The notes: a model not told the origin generated them from the sequence alone. A stretch of 64,000 nucleotides of DNA from Effrenium voratum (GCA_963377175.1 CAUJNA010003771.1:1430087-1494086), one strand, 5' to 3'; shown: positions 52,538 to 62,647, numbered from the stretch's first letter. Translations and numbers: made by a program.

Positions 52538-54306
52538 AGCTTTACATGACATTGGGAAGACCTCTAATAAGATGAAACTTTCAACCACTAAACGGGAGAA
52601 ACAAAACACCATGAAAAGAGGCTGCCCATTGTTTCCCCATTGGGGGATGATAACTAAAATCGAAAAGCAAGGGACGAAACACTAATGTGTCCATGGTCCC
52701 CTGTTGGTTTTTCTCGGGAATCTACCACTGATGGACATGTTGAGCTTTTTTTCACGAAGACGCCTTTACGCAAATGGAGACAATGGAATCGCCGGAGGGT
52801 CCCAGTACTCCATGCGTTCCCAATTCTGGGTTTGCTCAATGGGGAAGGTCATGAGGGCATGTGCGATACTTGGACACCAAAGTCATATGGGGGTGTTTTC
52901 TTGGCTGAGGGTACTCCTTTTGTGTTTTTTTCAGGGATACGAGCAAACCGTTGCGCCATTTCGGGGGTGTCGTGTTTTGCAGGCGGCAGAGGAAAGGCCG
53001 GAGATGTGACGGCCGCTCGAGTTTCGGAGGATCCTCGTGCTCCGCCAGGGGGCCGTTAAAGGTAACCACTTTTTGGGTGGTGGAAAAGACGGGAATCAGA
53101 GGCAACCCTGAATTTCTGAATGGGATGGTGCTACATGATTCATTGTTGATTTCTCCCAAAGGCAAGCACGAGGGAACCATGTGAAATGTGTTTCCAATTT
53201 CACGCCCAGAGCAGTGAAAGTTCCGGAGCTGAAGGCTGATCTTAGAGTGCCTGGGTGATAGGTGTCCTTTTCAGGCAGTTTGGTTGAACCTTTGCTGGCA
53301 CTGGGTTTTGAAAGTGTTTTTTTCCCGCCCGGTTTCGGAGGGTTCCAAAGGTAGCTTGGGATATCAACATGTTGTTTCTTGATCAGCAAGTCCCATAGTT
53401 TCTCAAATGACGCCTGTCTTTTTGTTTGTTGCGTCTTTCGTTTTTTTTTTTTTTTTTTTTTTTTCTTTTTTTTTCTGGAGGGTACCTTTTTCTGATGGCT
53501 TTCAATGGAAACCCCAGCGCCATTTTGTGGAACCCGTCCCAAGGGACCGGAGTCCAACAACGTCTTGCCAGGGCGCTGCCGAAAGCTTTGGAGGCGGCGG
53601 AGCGGCGGTTTGCGGCGGTTTGCGGCGGAGCGGCGGTTCCCATTTTGCTGGCCATGGCCAGTGACAAGTTTTCAGCTTCACTGTTCTTGGATCAAGTTCT
53701 TGTTTGTAGTTCTTTGCATGTTTAGGGGGCTGCACAAAAACAAGAACATGCTACAATATCAAGGGTTGTGAAGATAGGGAATGGATCCCATGGTATCACA
53801 AGGACGATGTTCCTCAACCATGGTGGGCAATGGTGTGACTCGTTGTTGGTGGCAATTTTAGGGGTTGGTTTTCCCACTTCTGTAGTACCAGGGAAACCAT
53901 CTCGGTGGAATAATTTGCAATTTGACAGCCCTCTGACGGTAGTGTGGATGGACAAACTTTTGCACCAGCTGGGATGAATCAAGCCCTACTTGATACACCA
54001 CCTAACCACTGGTGCATTTTCTGGACTTTGTCCATTCACATCAGAGAAGTTACTCCCAGAGCCCTGTGTGTTCTTGGTGCTTTGGTGTCTCTTCAGCGCG
54101 CGAGTCTTTGTCGGAGCCATCGCTTTTGGTTTTCCGAACTGTTCGGGTCAAAGCGAATCGACCAGATCTAGCCAGATCTGAGTCTCCTGTAGCTCAGGTG
54201 TTCAGCGGCACCAATTTGTTTGTCCCTTTCTTTTGGGTGGCTGCCCCACTAAAAATGGTCTTCCCCAGCATTGCTGGTGAATGGCTGCTTGTTTCGCTCA
54301 ATGCAG
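52538..54306. other. Mostly non-coding stretch
   Basis: A long T tract lies at 53437-53476 and GGCGG-rich duplications at 53585-53640. A G+C-rich island at 52985-53060, just before GTAACC, may be a small exon, but three frames are open. The TGTGGATGGACAAA motif occurs near 53943. Confidence 0.4.
53437..53476 (+). repeat. T tract
   Basis: About 40 bases, nearly all T. It yields spurious poly-Phe/poly-Lys frames. Confidence 0.8.
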
Positions 54307-54579
54307 CTGTTCGTTCCGCCTGTAGACGCGCGCGGGGACGGGCCCAGCCATTCTTGCCATTTGTGCTCCTTCCGGGGAGAAAGACGCTCTTGCCTTGTGG
54401 AACACGAGCGAGTCTGTCACGTTGATAGTTACCGCTACACTTGCGGCAAATACTTCGCGAGCAGCGTGTCTTTGAGGCAACACGCAATAGTTACGAGACA
54501 TGAGATCAGCATTGCGTTTAAGCTCTGGAGAGTGATGGCTGCGATGGAGGACATCATGAAGGAGTCGTGTCTTTGCTAG
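54307..54579 (+). CDS. Putative exon with C2H2 zinc fingers
   Basis: The acceptor GCTCAATGCAG precedes it. The 90-codon frame has a complete finger at HSCHLCSFRGERRSCLVEHE then RVCH (C-x2-C-x12-H-x4-H). A second, degenerate finger, YTCGKYFASSVSLRQHAIVT then RH, has lost the first Cys (an Arg is there instead). The tail AFKLWRVMAAMEDIMKESCL is helical. It is likely part of a nucleic-acid-binding protein. It carries a G+C-rich start and a normal coding composition. Confidence 0.55.
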   Translation: MFVPPVDARGDGPSHSCHLCSFRGERRSCLVEHERVCHVDSYRYTCGKYFASSVSLRQHAIVTRHEISIAFKLWRVMAAMEDIMKESCLC

Positions 54580-54689
54580 ATGCATGGGATCTGTAACTTC
54601 GATCAGTGGATGAGATTGCTCAATCAAGCTTGATGTATCCCACAAAATGGTGAGTCTTCCTTTTGGTTTCCCTTTAATGTCACAAACAA

Positions 54690-54862
54690 GTGGGTACCAA
54701 CTCCAAAAGGACGAACCCAAATCCGTTCTTTCCGGGTCCTGGTTCGTACCGCACCCCGAAACCAGACCGTGTCAACAGTGCCGATTTTGGGGCCGCAAAT
54801 TCCAGGGCCCGGGTTGCGTTCCGTGCTTGTTGGTGCCTGAAAAGAAACTAAGCTCTTACATG
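54690..54862 (+). CDS. Possible Cys-rich exon
   Basis: The frame reads DEPKSVLSGSWFVPHPETRP, CQQCRFWGRKFQGPGCVPCL and LVPEKKLS. CxxC..CxxC with ten residues between the pairs would suit a small zinc-binding loop. It directly follows a family L copy (54645-54690). Boundaries are unclear. Confidence 0.35.
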
Positions 54863-55899
54863 ATTGAAACCAGTATGCCGTGTGGGCAAGGGGCACAGGC
54901 TGGGGCTCTAGGCAAGACAAGCTGAGGCATGCATGTTAGATGGTGTTTGAAGGGAAGATAAGAAGGACTCCGACCAGTTTTAGGTCCCCGCACCATTTGC
55001 GGGCGCTGCCTATGTTGCAAACACGCAACTCCAGAAGCTAGCAGTCATACTTCACAGGCACCTTGGCACTTCGAGTTTTTGGTCTGCATGTGTTATTTTG
55101 TATGATCAAACTTTGTGATGGGTGTTACGTGTTTTGCATTCTATCGCCGTCAAACAAACTGTTTCGAAGCGGTCTATGTCCACGGCTGGTTGGCGACCTA
55201 GGGTTCCCCATAAAGGTTTTGGGGGCCGCCCCAGCATCCAGCACCCTTGCTTAGATGGTGCATGAGCTAGCTGAGTGTTTGGCAAGCCCCAGTCACAATT
55301 TCTACCCTAACCCCACCCAACCAGAACAAAGCCACAACCTAAGGGCGCTGCTAAACCAGCCAAAGCCTACCCCCTGTGAAATACACGTAACTAGAACAAC
55401 TAGCAGTTTGTGTAAAAAAACCACCACAGGAACCCAAGCACAGACAAAGAATCACTACGAACAAGACGCTGAAACCTCAGGACCATCCACAAGGGTGCTT
55501 TGGTTCCTTGTAAGGATGTACGTAATGACCCGTTTTTGGATGCCTTTTTTCGGTATATTCTCAGAAGCTACCCAGCGATCCTTTGCTTGGATGACAGTGG
55601 TTAAGATCAGCTAGAGCGCGGGCTGCAACCAGCATCAGGATTTCCAACCTACACAGAGTTTCTACACGATGGTATCAACCACCTGCGTGGGGTCATGCCT
55701 ACCCGCGTTAATGGGACCCAAGACAGGAAGCTGTTGGAATGCTTTTCTGAAAATGGACATGGGATGTGAAACCCCGCAGAGAATCGACCCTTTGACCTTG
55801 TACCTTCCCTTTTTGGATCATGTTTAGTCAAGGTTCCAAAAAATGTCCCTCCAACAGAACATTGACTTAGCTCCCAAGTGGCAGGCTTGAATACTTTTT
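54863..55899. other. Stretch with nothing firmly recognised
   Basis: A hydrophilic frame at 55255-55614 is rich in Asn/Thr/Gln and has no clear support. A family H-like GGTTCCAAAA segment lies near 55830. Confidence 0.35.
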
Positions 55900-55903
55900 T
55901 TCC

Positions 55904-55926
55904 CCGGTTGCCACTTTGGCTCAAAG
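55904..55926 (+). other. Relic dinoflagellate spliced-leader sequence
   Basis: CCGGTTGCCACTTTGGCTCA and the following AAAG align with the conserved dinoflagellate 22-nt spliced leader (its GCCA and TTTGGCTCAA parts are matched exactly). Differences are one extra G, one extra A and two substitutions. It ends 8 bp before an ATG. Spliced leaders are added to mRNA by trans-splicing, so a copy in genomic DNA next to a coding region is the signature of a reverse-transcribed, re-integrated mRNA. A chance match is possible but unlikely given position and orientation. Confidence 0.6.
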
Positions 55927-55933
55927 CAGGAAC

Positions 55934-56254
55934 ATGGGTCGGATCTCTTCAGGAAGAGGTCGTGGCTGGAGAAAGGGCCTCGTTGGGCCAACCCAGGCCA
56001 AGGTTCGCAGCAGTGAGGCGGAGCAGAAGCGCGAGCTCTGGCGGGACTTGGCTTTGAGTTTGATTGGGGTACCGCAAAACGCCGACTTAGATCTGTTGTT
56101 GGACGACCTCACTGTGAGCGAGCTCTCTCACTTCGTGAAGCGGGTCAGGGATGATCGGGAGCTCGCTCGCCGCCGGGAGGCAGGCTCTTTGTGGGTGGCT
56201 TTGGCAGACGTATTGCATCTCATTGCAACCGGCCAGGATTGCATCGTGGACTGA
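55934..56254 (+). CDS. Hypothetical protein, 106 aa, behind a relic spliced leader
   Basis: The ATG is the first after the relic spliced leader and is in a purine-rich context (AACATGG). The N-terminus is basic (MGRISSGRGRGWRKGLVGPT), followed by charged helical sequence (SEAEQKRELWRDLALSLIGV) and LDLLLDDLTVSELSHFVKRV, ending WVALADVLHLIATGQDCIVD. It looks like a small, soluble, mainly helical protein or the N-terminal part of a larger one. No family was recognised. A 230-codon minus-strand frame overlaps its 3' part but lacks such context. Confidence 0.55.
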   Translation: MGRISSGRGRGWRKGLVGPTQAKVRSSEAEQKRELWRDLALSLIGVPQNADLDLLLDDLTVSELSHFVKRVRDDRELARRREAGSLWVALADVLHLIATGQDCIVD

Positions 56255-58150
56255 CTTGGACTTGCGCAAGGCGCGTGCTCCTTTTGTTTGCCTTAGCCGT
56301 GCCACCTTCATAGTAAAACCCGGTAACTCATGACTCATGGCTAACACAGCTTCTTCAATTTTCACAGCCGGCTTGCCACCCGAAACCTGCGGCCTGCAAT
56401 GCCATCCCGTGCACTCGCTCAGGCGGTTTCTGCTCACACGTTGGCTCGGAGCGAAGCCCGCTCGAACTTTGTCACGGCCTGAGTGAGGCATCTGCGCCAT
56501 GGCTCTCCAGCAGCATTCCTTACATAGGCCTTGCCTCAAGACATGCCCAAAGTTCACAGCCTGAATAGGGGAGTGTGCCCATTTCAGCACACTCTTCAGC
56601 TTGCTTGTGCCGTGCTGGGCAGGTGACTGAGGGAGCAAGTGCATCACCCCACGCGCCGCTTGATCACTTCCGAGGCAACGCGGAAGCTTCTGCAGAGTGT
56701 GCGTGTATGTGACTTGAGGAGGGGCAATTTCACACTTGATCAGTGATGCGCCAGCCCCAGTGGTGGAAGCCATTCCCACAGCTTAAGCTGCTCCACAGGC
56801 TGTGACAAAGGTGCCACGGGCCTTTCCACGACAACACGCTCCCTGCATCACCCTTAGTGTGCGCGCAGTGGCTGTGGCGGTTTGAGGGTGGAAGACATGT
56901 CTTGAGACAAGGCAGCCCCGTGTGTGACCAAAACCGCCAGCAGGCAAACAAACAGCTCAGCCCCAGGTTGGCCTTAGCCGTGACACTTTCAGAACTTCAG
57001 GTGGCACTGTTGCTCACTTGCTTCAGGCTGCCCCGAAGCTCCCCCCTGGCGCGTTTCCAAGACAAGGTGCAAGCTTCTGCAGTTTATGTGTGAACTGCCA
57101 CGCCTTCCTTTGTCGGCTTGTGCGTTGTAAATATTCTGCTCGATACTGATACTGCTGCTGCGCTTGCTCCAGGCGCCGACAAAGCCTCCAATGGCACAGG
57201 CAACTGGGAGTCAGGTGGGTTCAGGTTTTTGTCTACAAGCATGGCAGCGCTTTGTGACGCAGATTGGGTGACACCGGGCAAGCCCGCAACCATTTTTGAT
57301 TTGGCAGGAAAGGGCCTTTTGTTCGTGGCCGTGGTCGAGACTGGGGCACCAACCGGCAAACTTTGTGCTCCAGCTGCGTGTGGCTTTCCAAACAAACCTG
57401 ACAAGCCCTTTTTGTGGAAGCTTGCCCGCCGCAAGGGGGTACATTTTGGTTGGGGTTTTTCCTCAAAAAAAAGGCAACCCTTTTCTTGCCAATTGAAGAA
57501 CCGGCAGCCATGCCTTTGACTGGCAGCGTTAGGGCAATGGAGGAGGGTGCAAGCGCGTAAGCGTAAGAGGTACGGCCCTCAGCTGTTGTGTTGTCGAGGA
57601 GCACCTTCCAAACTCACACCAGCCTTTGCCTTTGCAGCATGGCTATTGCCTTCAGTCACGGTCCAATTTCTGTTGGCGGCTGTTTTCACGGCAGTTTGTT
57701 GGCGCTCGCATTGATGTGTCAGCCGGCAGCCTTGCAACAATGTGTGCCTGGAGGGCGCAACTCCGAAGGTGTGCCTCGACCTCCGGCAGGCCACGTGTGG
57801 CTTGCCGCGCTTGACTTTTTGTGGCATCAGAAGGCACTCCCAGCCAACACATGCCCTCGCATTGCACTGACTAGTTTGGCTTGTCAAAGCTTTGGCAAGA
57901 GACACACGTCGGAGGTTCGCCTTGTAGAGCCAGCGCCTGGAGCGCATATTTTTCAGCGCTGGCGTGAACAAAGTCAGGCGCTCTCTGCTTGTGTGGCTGG
58001 GGGGGATCGCGTTGTGTGCCTGGCGTTGAAAACACAGTCATGTCAGAAGCCGTGTCCACCACCATCAGCCCCCAATTCAATTGCGCTGCAATCAGTGTAA
58101 ATAATCCACACGGCGCGCTGCCAAGCGAGTTAGGCGCGTAAGCGGGGGGC
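56255..58150. other. G+C-rich stretch with open frames on both strands
   Basis: Overlapping frames of 110-230 codons occur on both strands (56087-56779 minus, 57118-57519 plus, 57588-58100 plus, 57871-58182 minus), as expected from composition. One minus-strand segment, QLNWGLMVVDTASDMTVF (around 58035-58090), recalls the active-site region of retroviral-type aspartic proteases (DTGA) but lacks the Gly. If 55934 is a retroposed gene, part of this may be its former 3' untranslated region. Confidence 0.35.
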
Positions 58151-58167
58151 TGTATCCTTTTCAACAC

Positions 58168-59280
58168 CAGCAACAGCGGCATGTAGACACAGCAGCATCA
58201 GCAGCAGTAGCAGCAGCAGACAAGCGTGGGCAAGAAATATGGCAACAAGCTCAAGAACTGCACGTACAACCGCAACAGCGACGACAAGGCCGATTCGACG
58301 ACGACAGCCACGAGCGCACGGAGGCCGCCAAGTTCTACAGTGGCACGGCTGACCGCGCAGCAGCTGCAGCAGCAGCAGCAACTTATAGCGCAGCAATATC
58401 AGCGTCAACAGGCATGCCAAGATTCAGAAGAACAATAGTAATAGCAACCCCCACGGCAGCAATAAAAGAACTGCAACAACCAAAGGCAAGAAGCAAGCTT
58501 CGCAGACGCAATAGCACCAGCGCGAACCACGCCGCACCAGTAACCACCTCACACCGCAGCCGCAGCCGCAGCTGCAGCACAGTGCAGCAAAACGTGAGGG
58601 GAGTAATATAACAAACTCAGCAGCCACACACAGGACGATGCCGAGCATGACAGCAGCAACAACAACAGAAGTAGCAACCCAACGTCAGCGAGAAGGGCGA
58701 GGACGCCGACGATGGTAACGACGGCCGCACCGACGACGGTCACCGACAACGAGAACAAGCGCGACAAGACAGCGCGCGCGCTGCGACGACTAGCCCCAGC
58801 AGCAAAAACAGCCGTGCCACCATCAAGTGCCAGCCAATCGCAGCCAGTTGCAACCGGGCCTCCAACAACGACGCCCGCCGTGCTGGCTGCAGAAACAACG
58901 CCCGTTGGAGCGTCGCCGCACCATTGCCGCCGGCTAACAACAGCAGCAGCGGCTTTCTAAGGGCCAGAGCAAGAAAAATCAACCAGTAACGATCGCTGCA
59001 ACAACAACGACCAGGACGACCAAGCGCGAGGACGACGACCAGGACGAGGGCGACTACGAGGGCGAGGGCAGCGGCGACAACCACGACCGTAGCCAGAGCA
59101 AAAGCAGCAAGAGCCGCCGCAGCAGCAGCAACAGCAGGCAGCAACAGCAGGCAGCAACAGCAGCAACAGAAGGCAATCAGCAACGCAACAGCCACGCCCA
59201 CAAACCAAGGCGCTGCCCACCAAGCGCAAAAAGCACCGACCGACAGAAACACACCAAGAAACAACACAACGCTACATGAA
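58168..59280 (+). repeat. CA-skewed, CAG-rich low-complexity tract
   Basis: The + strand is strongly depleted in T and rich in CAG, CAA, GAC and GCC. It includes (CAG)n runs at 58195-58215, 58360-58380 and 59120-59165. One frame (about 58930-59279) encodes SKSRRSSSNSRQQQQAATAA-type sequence preceded by an acidic DDDQDEGDYEGEGSGDNHD segment. Another (58226-58438) encodes a poly-Gln stretch. The opposite strand gives poly-Leu/Val/Ala, an artefact. It could include disordered coding exons, but simple expansion explains most of it. Confidence 0.5.
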
Positions 59281-59405
59281 CACAAATAAGAAACAAAAAC
59301 AAGAACACATACTCCACATATGCACCGTTACTTGCAGTTTGACGCATGACTTCTCAGGCGCGCGAGATCTGATCACGATTCCCGTGTTCCAGGTGTTAAC
59401 CGCCA

Positions 59406-60059
59406 TTATCCTCTTAAAACCAGGTTTGATTTGGGTTGCCTCCTTCTGGAAAAGAAGGGCAACCCACATAGACCAGCAGGCGTGGCTCGTATAGGCTTTG
59501 AGCCAAGTTGCGGGGGTTTAAATTGGGTTGGCTTCGGGGGGCAACTCTCTTTTTGTGTTTGCTCCTGTGAGAACAGATTGAAAAAACATGCTAGTTGAAG
59601 GGGGATGTCCTTGGGCTCGCTTGAAGCCCTGCGATCTGGTTTGATCGAAAGGCTATTGATGTCAGTAGGGTAGGTTCGGAACGTGTTACCTGCCTCTTGA
59701 GGACGCTTTCGTAGAAAAGCCTCCATGGTTGCACTCCGCAAGTTGAGCCAAAGTTTCACTTTGCGAGTTGTTGAACTTCCCAAAAAACAAGGCCCGCGAA
59801 AGCGAGGACGTGTGTAAACGGATTCACTCCTAGAACGTCTTCGCCAAGCAGACCAGAGCTGACAAAGTTCCTCGTCCCCTTTCAACCTCTCATTCGAATA
59901 ATCTTCCTCCGCATTGGCCAGCGCGGCAGCGCAAAAGTCGCCGCACAAGGATGGAGGGGTTTGCTTTTGCAGTATTCTCACTGGCGGTTTGCTTTTTTTT
60001 GTTGCTCGACTTTCCTCCTTGCAGAAACGCGCCGTTTGAAGCTGGGCTTGCTTTGTCAT
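59406..60059 (-). CDS. Possible coding region antisense to the membrane-protein gene
   Basis: A 217-codon ATG frame reads CKEESRATKKSKPPVRILQK, then ANAEEDYSNERLKGDEELCQ and NLRSATMEAFLRKRPQEAGN. It looks protein-like and is basic. It overlaps the + strand small membrane protein by 109 bp at its start. Both may not be real. The last 25 codons run through a hairpin (59432-59465), so the 3' part may be spurious. No family was recognised. Confidence 0.3.
   Translation of the reverse strand: MTKQAQLQTARFCKEESRATKKSKPPVRILQKQTPPSLCGDFCAAALANAEEDYSNERLKGDEELCQLWSAWRRRSRSESVYTRPRFRGPCFLGSSTTRKVKLWLNLRSATMEAFLRKRPQEAGNTFRTYPTDINSLSIKPDRRASSEPKDIPLQLACFFNLFSQEQTQKESCPPKPTQFKPPQLGSKPIRATPAGLCGLPFFSRRRQPKSNLVLRG
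59432..59465. other. Short hairpin
   Basis: GGGTTGCCTCCTTCT and AGAAGGGCAACCC form an imperfect stem around a short loop. Confidence 0.45.
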
Positions 60060-60235
60060 GGCTTTATTTGGTTTGCTTTGATGAGAAGACCAAAGAGACC
60101 GATTCTAGCTTCTGGAGACAACTCCGTCCCATTGTATTTGCGGTGTCCCTCGTCGTTTCTTGGGCTTACTATGTCTCACTTATACTTGTTTCTCTTGCCC
60201 CCCGCTGGTTCAATAACGTCGGGCGAGTTGTGTAG
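59951..60235 (+). CDS. Small membrane protein, 94 aa
   Basis: The ATG follows an A-rich AAGG context. Hydrophobic segments lie at residues ~4-21 (FAFAVFSLAVCFFLLLDF), ~28-43 (FEAGLALSWLYLVCF) and ~61-86 (PIVFAVSLVVSWAYYVSLIL). A charged loop (DEKTKETDSS) separates the second and third. The first could be a signal anchor. The stop is TAG at 60233-60235. Codons are varied and not repeat-derived. It may be a complete small protein or a piece of a larger channel/transporter; no family was recognised. Confidence 0.45.
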   Translation: MEGFAFAVFSLAVCFFLLLDFPPCRNAPFEAGLALSWLYLVCFDEKTKETDSSFWRQLRPIVFAVSLVVSWAYYVSLILVSLAPRWFNNVGRVV

Positions 60236-60883
60236 AAAGCGGTCGCTGTACTTGAATGTCGCCAGCAGAGAGGAACAGACCTGAAGAGCCGACGCTTAGA
60301 GCCAACACCCACTAGAGTTGCTCCAAGCCACTACCTGTTGGTTTTGTCAGTCTTACCTTGCCTATGGGCAAAGTTCGGGTTGCGCCACTGTTGTTGAAGT
60401 TTCTGCTTTTCCGAAAGCTACACGTGTGATGGTGCTGTTTGCCACATGTCCAGGTTTTGTCGGTTTTGCTTTTCTCGTCCCAAGTCCTAGAGAAGCAAAA
60501 GGGTTGCTGGTTTTTCATGGAAAAGCGGCAACTCTTTTAACTTTTAAGTCGATGTAATGAAGAAACCAGGTGCCTGGCCATTGGCCCAGCGGCGTCAACC
60601 CTGGGTTCACATTGAGTTGTTTATCCATCCTCTTCTGCCTCAAAGGCTAGTGATTTGTTTGGCTTTCTTGTCAAAACTCCCGCAAGCGTGCTCCTTCTAT
60701 TTTTTTCGGCCCATGCACGTTTTCACTATCTTGGTTTTGCGACCCTGCTCATTTCGACAAAGACAATTCCATTTGTGAATTTGCTGGTCTCCCTGCGTGC
60801 TGCTGGTTCGACCTAATCTGGGCAAGATCATGACCCGTGTATCCTGTTGCGGCAGCCGATCGCTCCACAGCCGATCGCTCCAG
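60236..60883. other. Stretch with weak open frames
   Basis: Two consecutive + frames (60318-60557 and 60557-60778) are open and moderately hydrophobic, but neither has a clear start or motif. A 15-bp exact tandem duplication of CAGCCGATCGCTCCA lies at 60853-60882, just before the next exon. Confidence 0.35.
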
Positions 60884-61405
60884 GACGTGCTAGCCACATT
60901 TGACGGCGGCAGCGTCAAGGCTGCCCAAGAGATCCGCAAGCAGTTCGGCGCGGCTGGGGTTGACGTGTCCAGCATACTTTTTCTCCCAGACGAGAAAAGC
61001 CTGCAGATGCGGAAGGACTGGCGCCGTAGCCAGTCGGGCGCCCAGAAGCCAAAATGCCACGCGAAGTTTGCAAAGTCTGGCAGCGACTCGTGTTTGCCTT
61101 AAGTGTGTGACCAGGTCAGAGCGGGCAGCAAAGCGCCGAAAGCTGACGGCCGGACTTTTGGGGTCTGTGCAAGGACAGGAGCGATTTATCTTCAGCTCTG
61201 TGGATGCACGGGAGCACCGCTTCCTGGCAACACCGGGGTTCGCCTCGACAGCCTGCCCGGCCCTCCCGGTGCCGCTCCCCAACCCACATGACTTGCACAA
61301 AGTGCCTAAAAATCTGAAGATGAAGATCCTGCCTCCCCTGGCGCCAAAGTCCTGCTTGTGCGACGAGACGCCTGAGGCTTCGGAACAGGAGAGTCATCTT
61401 GTCCT
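60884..61405 (+). CDS. Putative exon(s) with a reading-frame change
   Basis: After ATCGCTCCAG the first frame reads DVLATFDGGSVKAAQEIRKQ, FGAAGVDVSSILFLPDEKSL and QMRKDWRRSQSGAQKPKCHA, ending at TAA (61100-61102). From about 61086 another frame takes over: TRVCLKCVTRSERAAKRRKL, GSVQGQERFIFSSVDAREHR, FLATPGFASTACPALPVPLP and NPHDLHKVPKNLKMKILPPL. Both parts look genuine, so either an indel has broken the gene or a very short intron lies between 61060 and 61120. It precedes two further exons in the same direction. Confidence 0.5.
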
Positions 61406-61426
61406 TATTTGTTATGTTGGGCGCAG

Positions 61427-61591
61427 GCCCTTGTGTCCGACATGGACGAGCTTGCCTCTCTGCCGCTCGCCTTCTTCGAAAGGCGTGGTGCTAAGCAAAA
61501 TGTGGCACTCCCCAGTAGTTGGGCCATGCGGCCGCTTTTCAACGGCATTTTGTGTCCTGCAGGGCGCGCTTCCAGTCTTGGGCCACCTTGA
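61427..61591 (+). CDS. Putative exon
   Basis: The acceptor TATGTTGGGCGCAG precedes it. The frame reads ALVSDMDELASLPLAFFERR, GAKQNVALPSSWAMRPLFNG and ILCPAGRASSLGPP to TGA. A donor may lie shortly before the stop. It is 20-30 bp after the end of the upstream frame and likely belongs to the same gene. Function unknown. Confidence 0.4.
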   Translation, partial: ALVSDMDELASLPLAFFERRGAKQNVALPSSWAMRPLFNGILCPAGRASSLGPP

Positions 61592-61825
61592 ATTGAATTG
61601 CTAAGTTTGTTGCTTGCAAGTTGCCTGCGCCAAAGCCACTACTAAATACTGAGCTTGAGAATGCTGTGTGGACGTGCTTCATACTTTCAAAACGACATCC
61701 ATTCAGGGCCTTTGCAACTTAGTAACTTGCACATGCCCACTTCTTGTGAGCGCGCCTGGCTTGCGTCCAGGGAACGGGTGTTCTTCACTTGCTGACGTGT
61801 CTAAAATTCACCGGACCGCTTCCAG

Positions 61826-62204
61826 GTGCCCGCAGACGTACCAGATGATACTCCACACAATGTGGGATCCGGAGCGTGTGGTGCTGTGGACGCCAGGTGC
61901 TGGCGAGCTCATGTTGGCCTTGATCCGTGCAAGGGTCCCAGTTTTGGCGATTGTGCGGTGCGTGGAGCAGAAGAAGACTCTGACCGAGATCATCCTTGCC
62001 AGGCTGAAGGAGTACATGCAGGTTCCAAGCGATGAGAGGTTCTTTAAGAGCACGCCGGAGAGCAAGCCGACGCCGGCGGGGGAGGTGGCTGCGGAGGTGG
62101 CGGTGGAGGCGGCATCGCCAGAGAAGGACATAGAAGAAGATGCGCGCAAGCAGCTGTGTGCTAGCAGTAGCAGCGATGAGGAGGGCAGCAGCCCTGAGTT
62201 GTGA
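61826..62204 (+). CDS. Putative C-terminal exon, methyltransferase-fold-like repeat
   Basis: After GACCGCTTCCAG the frame reads CPQTYQMILHTMWDPERVVL, WTPGAGELMLALIRARVPVL and AIVRCVEQKKTLTEIILARL, then an acidic Ser/Glu-rich tail (SSSSDEEGSSPEL) and TGA. The VVLWTPGAGELMLALIRA.VPVLAI.R pattern has the glycine-rich loop and following helix of S-adenosylmethionine-binding folds. I recall similar repeated segments in many dinoflagellate proteins of unknown function. Enzyme activity cannot be claimed. Together with 60884 and 61427 it forms the best multi-exon gene in the window. Confidence 0.55.
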
Positions 62205-62536
62205 CACGGACGTGCGACCTGCTGAGAAAATGGAGCGGCCGCTCTTCAAGGGCAAGCCCCAGTTGTTCAAACCAATTGTTGAGGAGGAAAGCACCAGAAA
62301 GCACTGACATCCCCAAACCCCAGCAAGCCTGCAGTTGCGGCACATTTACCGAGCTGCCATGTGTTTAGTGTGGTCATATTGGAGTTGCCCAACCTTTGGA
62401 GGCGCGTGGTTCCCCGCTGTGAGAGACCCCGAAGATGAGAAACAAAAAAAAGTGTTAGCCTTTTTTCTTTTGCACACTTGGGAAGCAAGATTGAGATACC
62501 TCCTTTCAGGTAACCTGCCACAGGTGCGGTGTTAGT

Positions 62537-62625
62537 CTTGCTGCTGCTCAGCAGGAAATGCGGGAACGAACCTGGAGATTCCCTTGTAGGGGTCATTTCC
62601 TCATTCCTAACTGAGCACCAGCAAG
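62537..62625. mobile_element. MITE-like element, family C
   Basis: CTTGCTGCTGC and GCACCAGCAAG are 11-bp inverted repeats with one mismatch. The central AACCTGGAGATTCCCTTGTAG matches the copy at 52068. TAG lies directly outside both ends. It is 89 bp long, about 47 bp shorter than the copy at 52068. Confidence 0.8.
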
Positions 62626-62647
62626 TAGGAGGAAGGGTTTTTCCTTT

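Noticed and set aside
57871..58182. Aspartic-protease-like VVDTASDMTVF on the minus strand
   Set aside because: The active-site Gly is replaced by Ala, no other retroelement domain is nearby and the overlapping strand is also open.
58740..59285. 181-codon minus-strand hydrophobic frame
   Set aside because: Poly-Leu/Val/Ala is the antisense reading of the CAG/GAC-rich tract, not a membrane protein.
59490..59750. Further spliced-leader-like segments on the minus strand (near 59500 and 59740)
   Set aside because: Only about 10-12 bases around TTGGCTCAA match and no open frame begins downstream.
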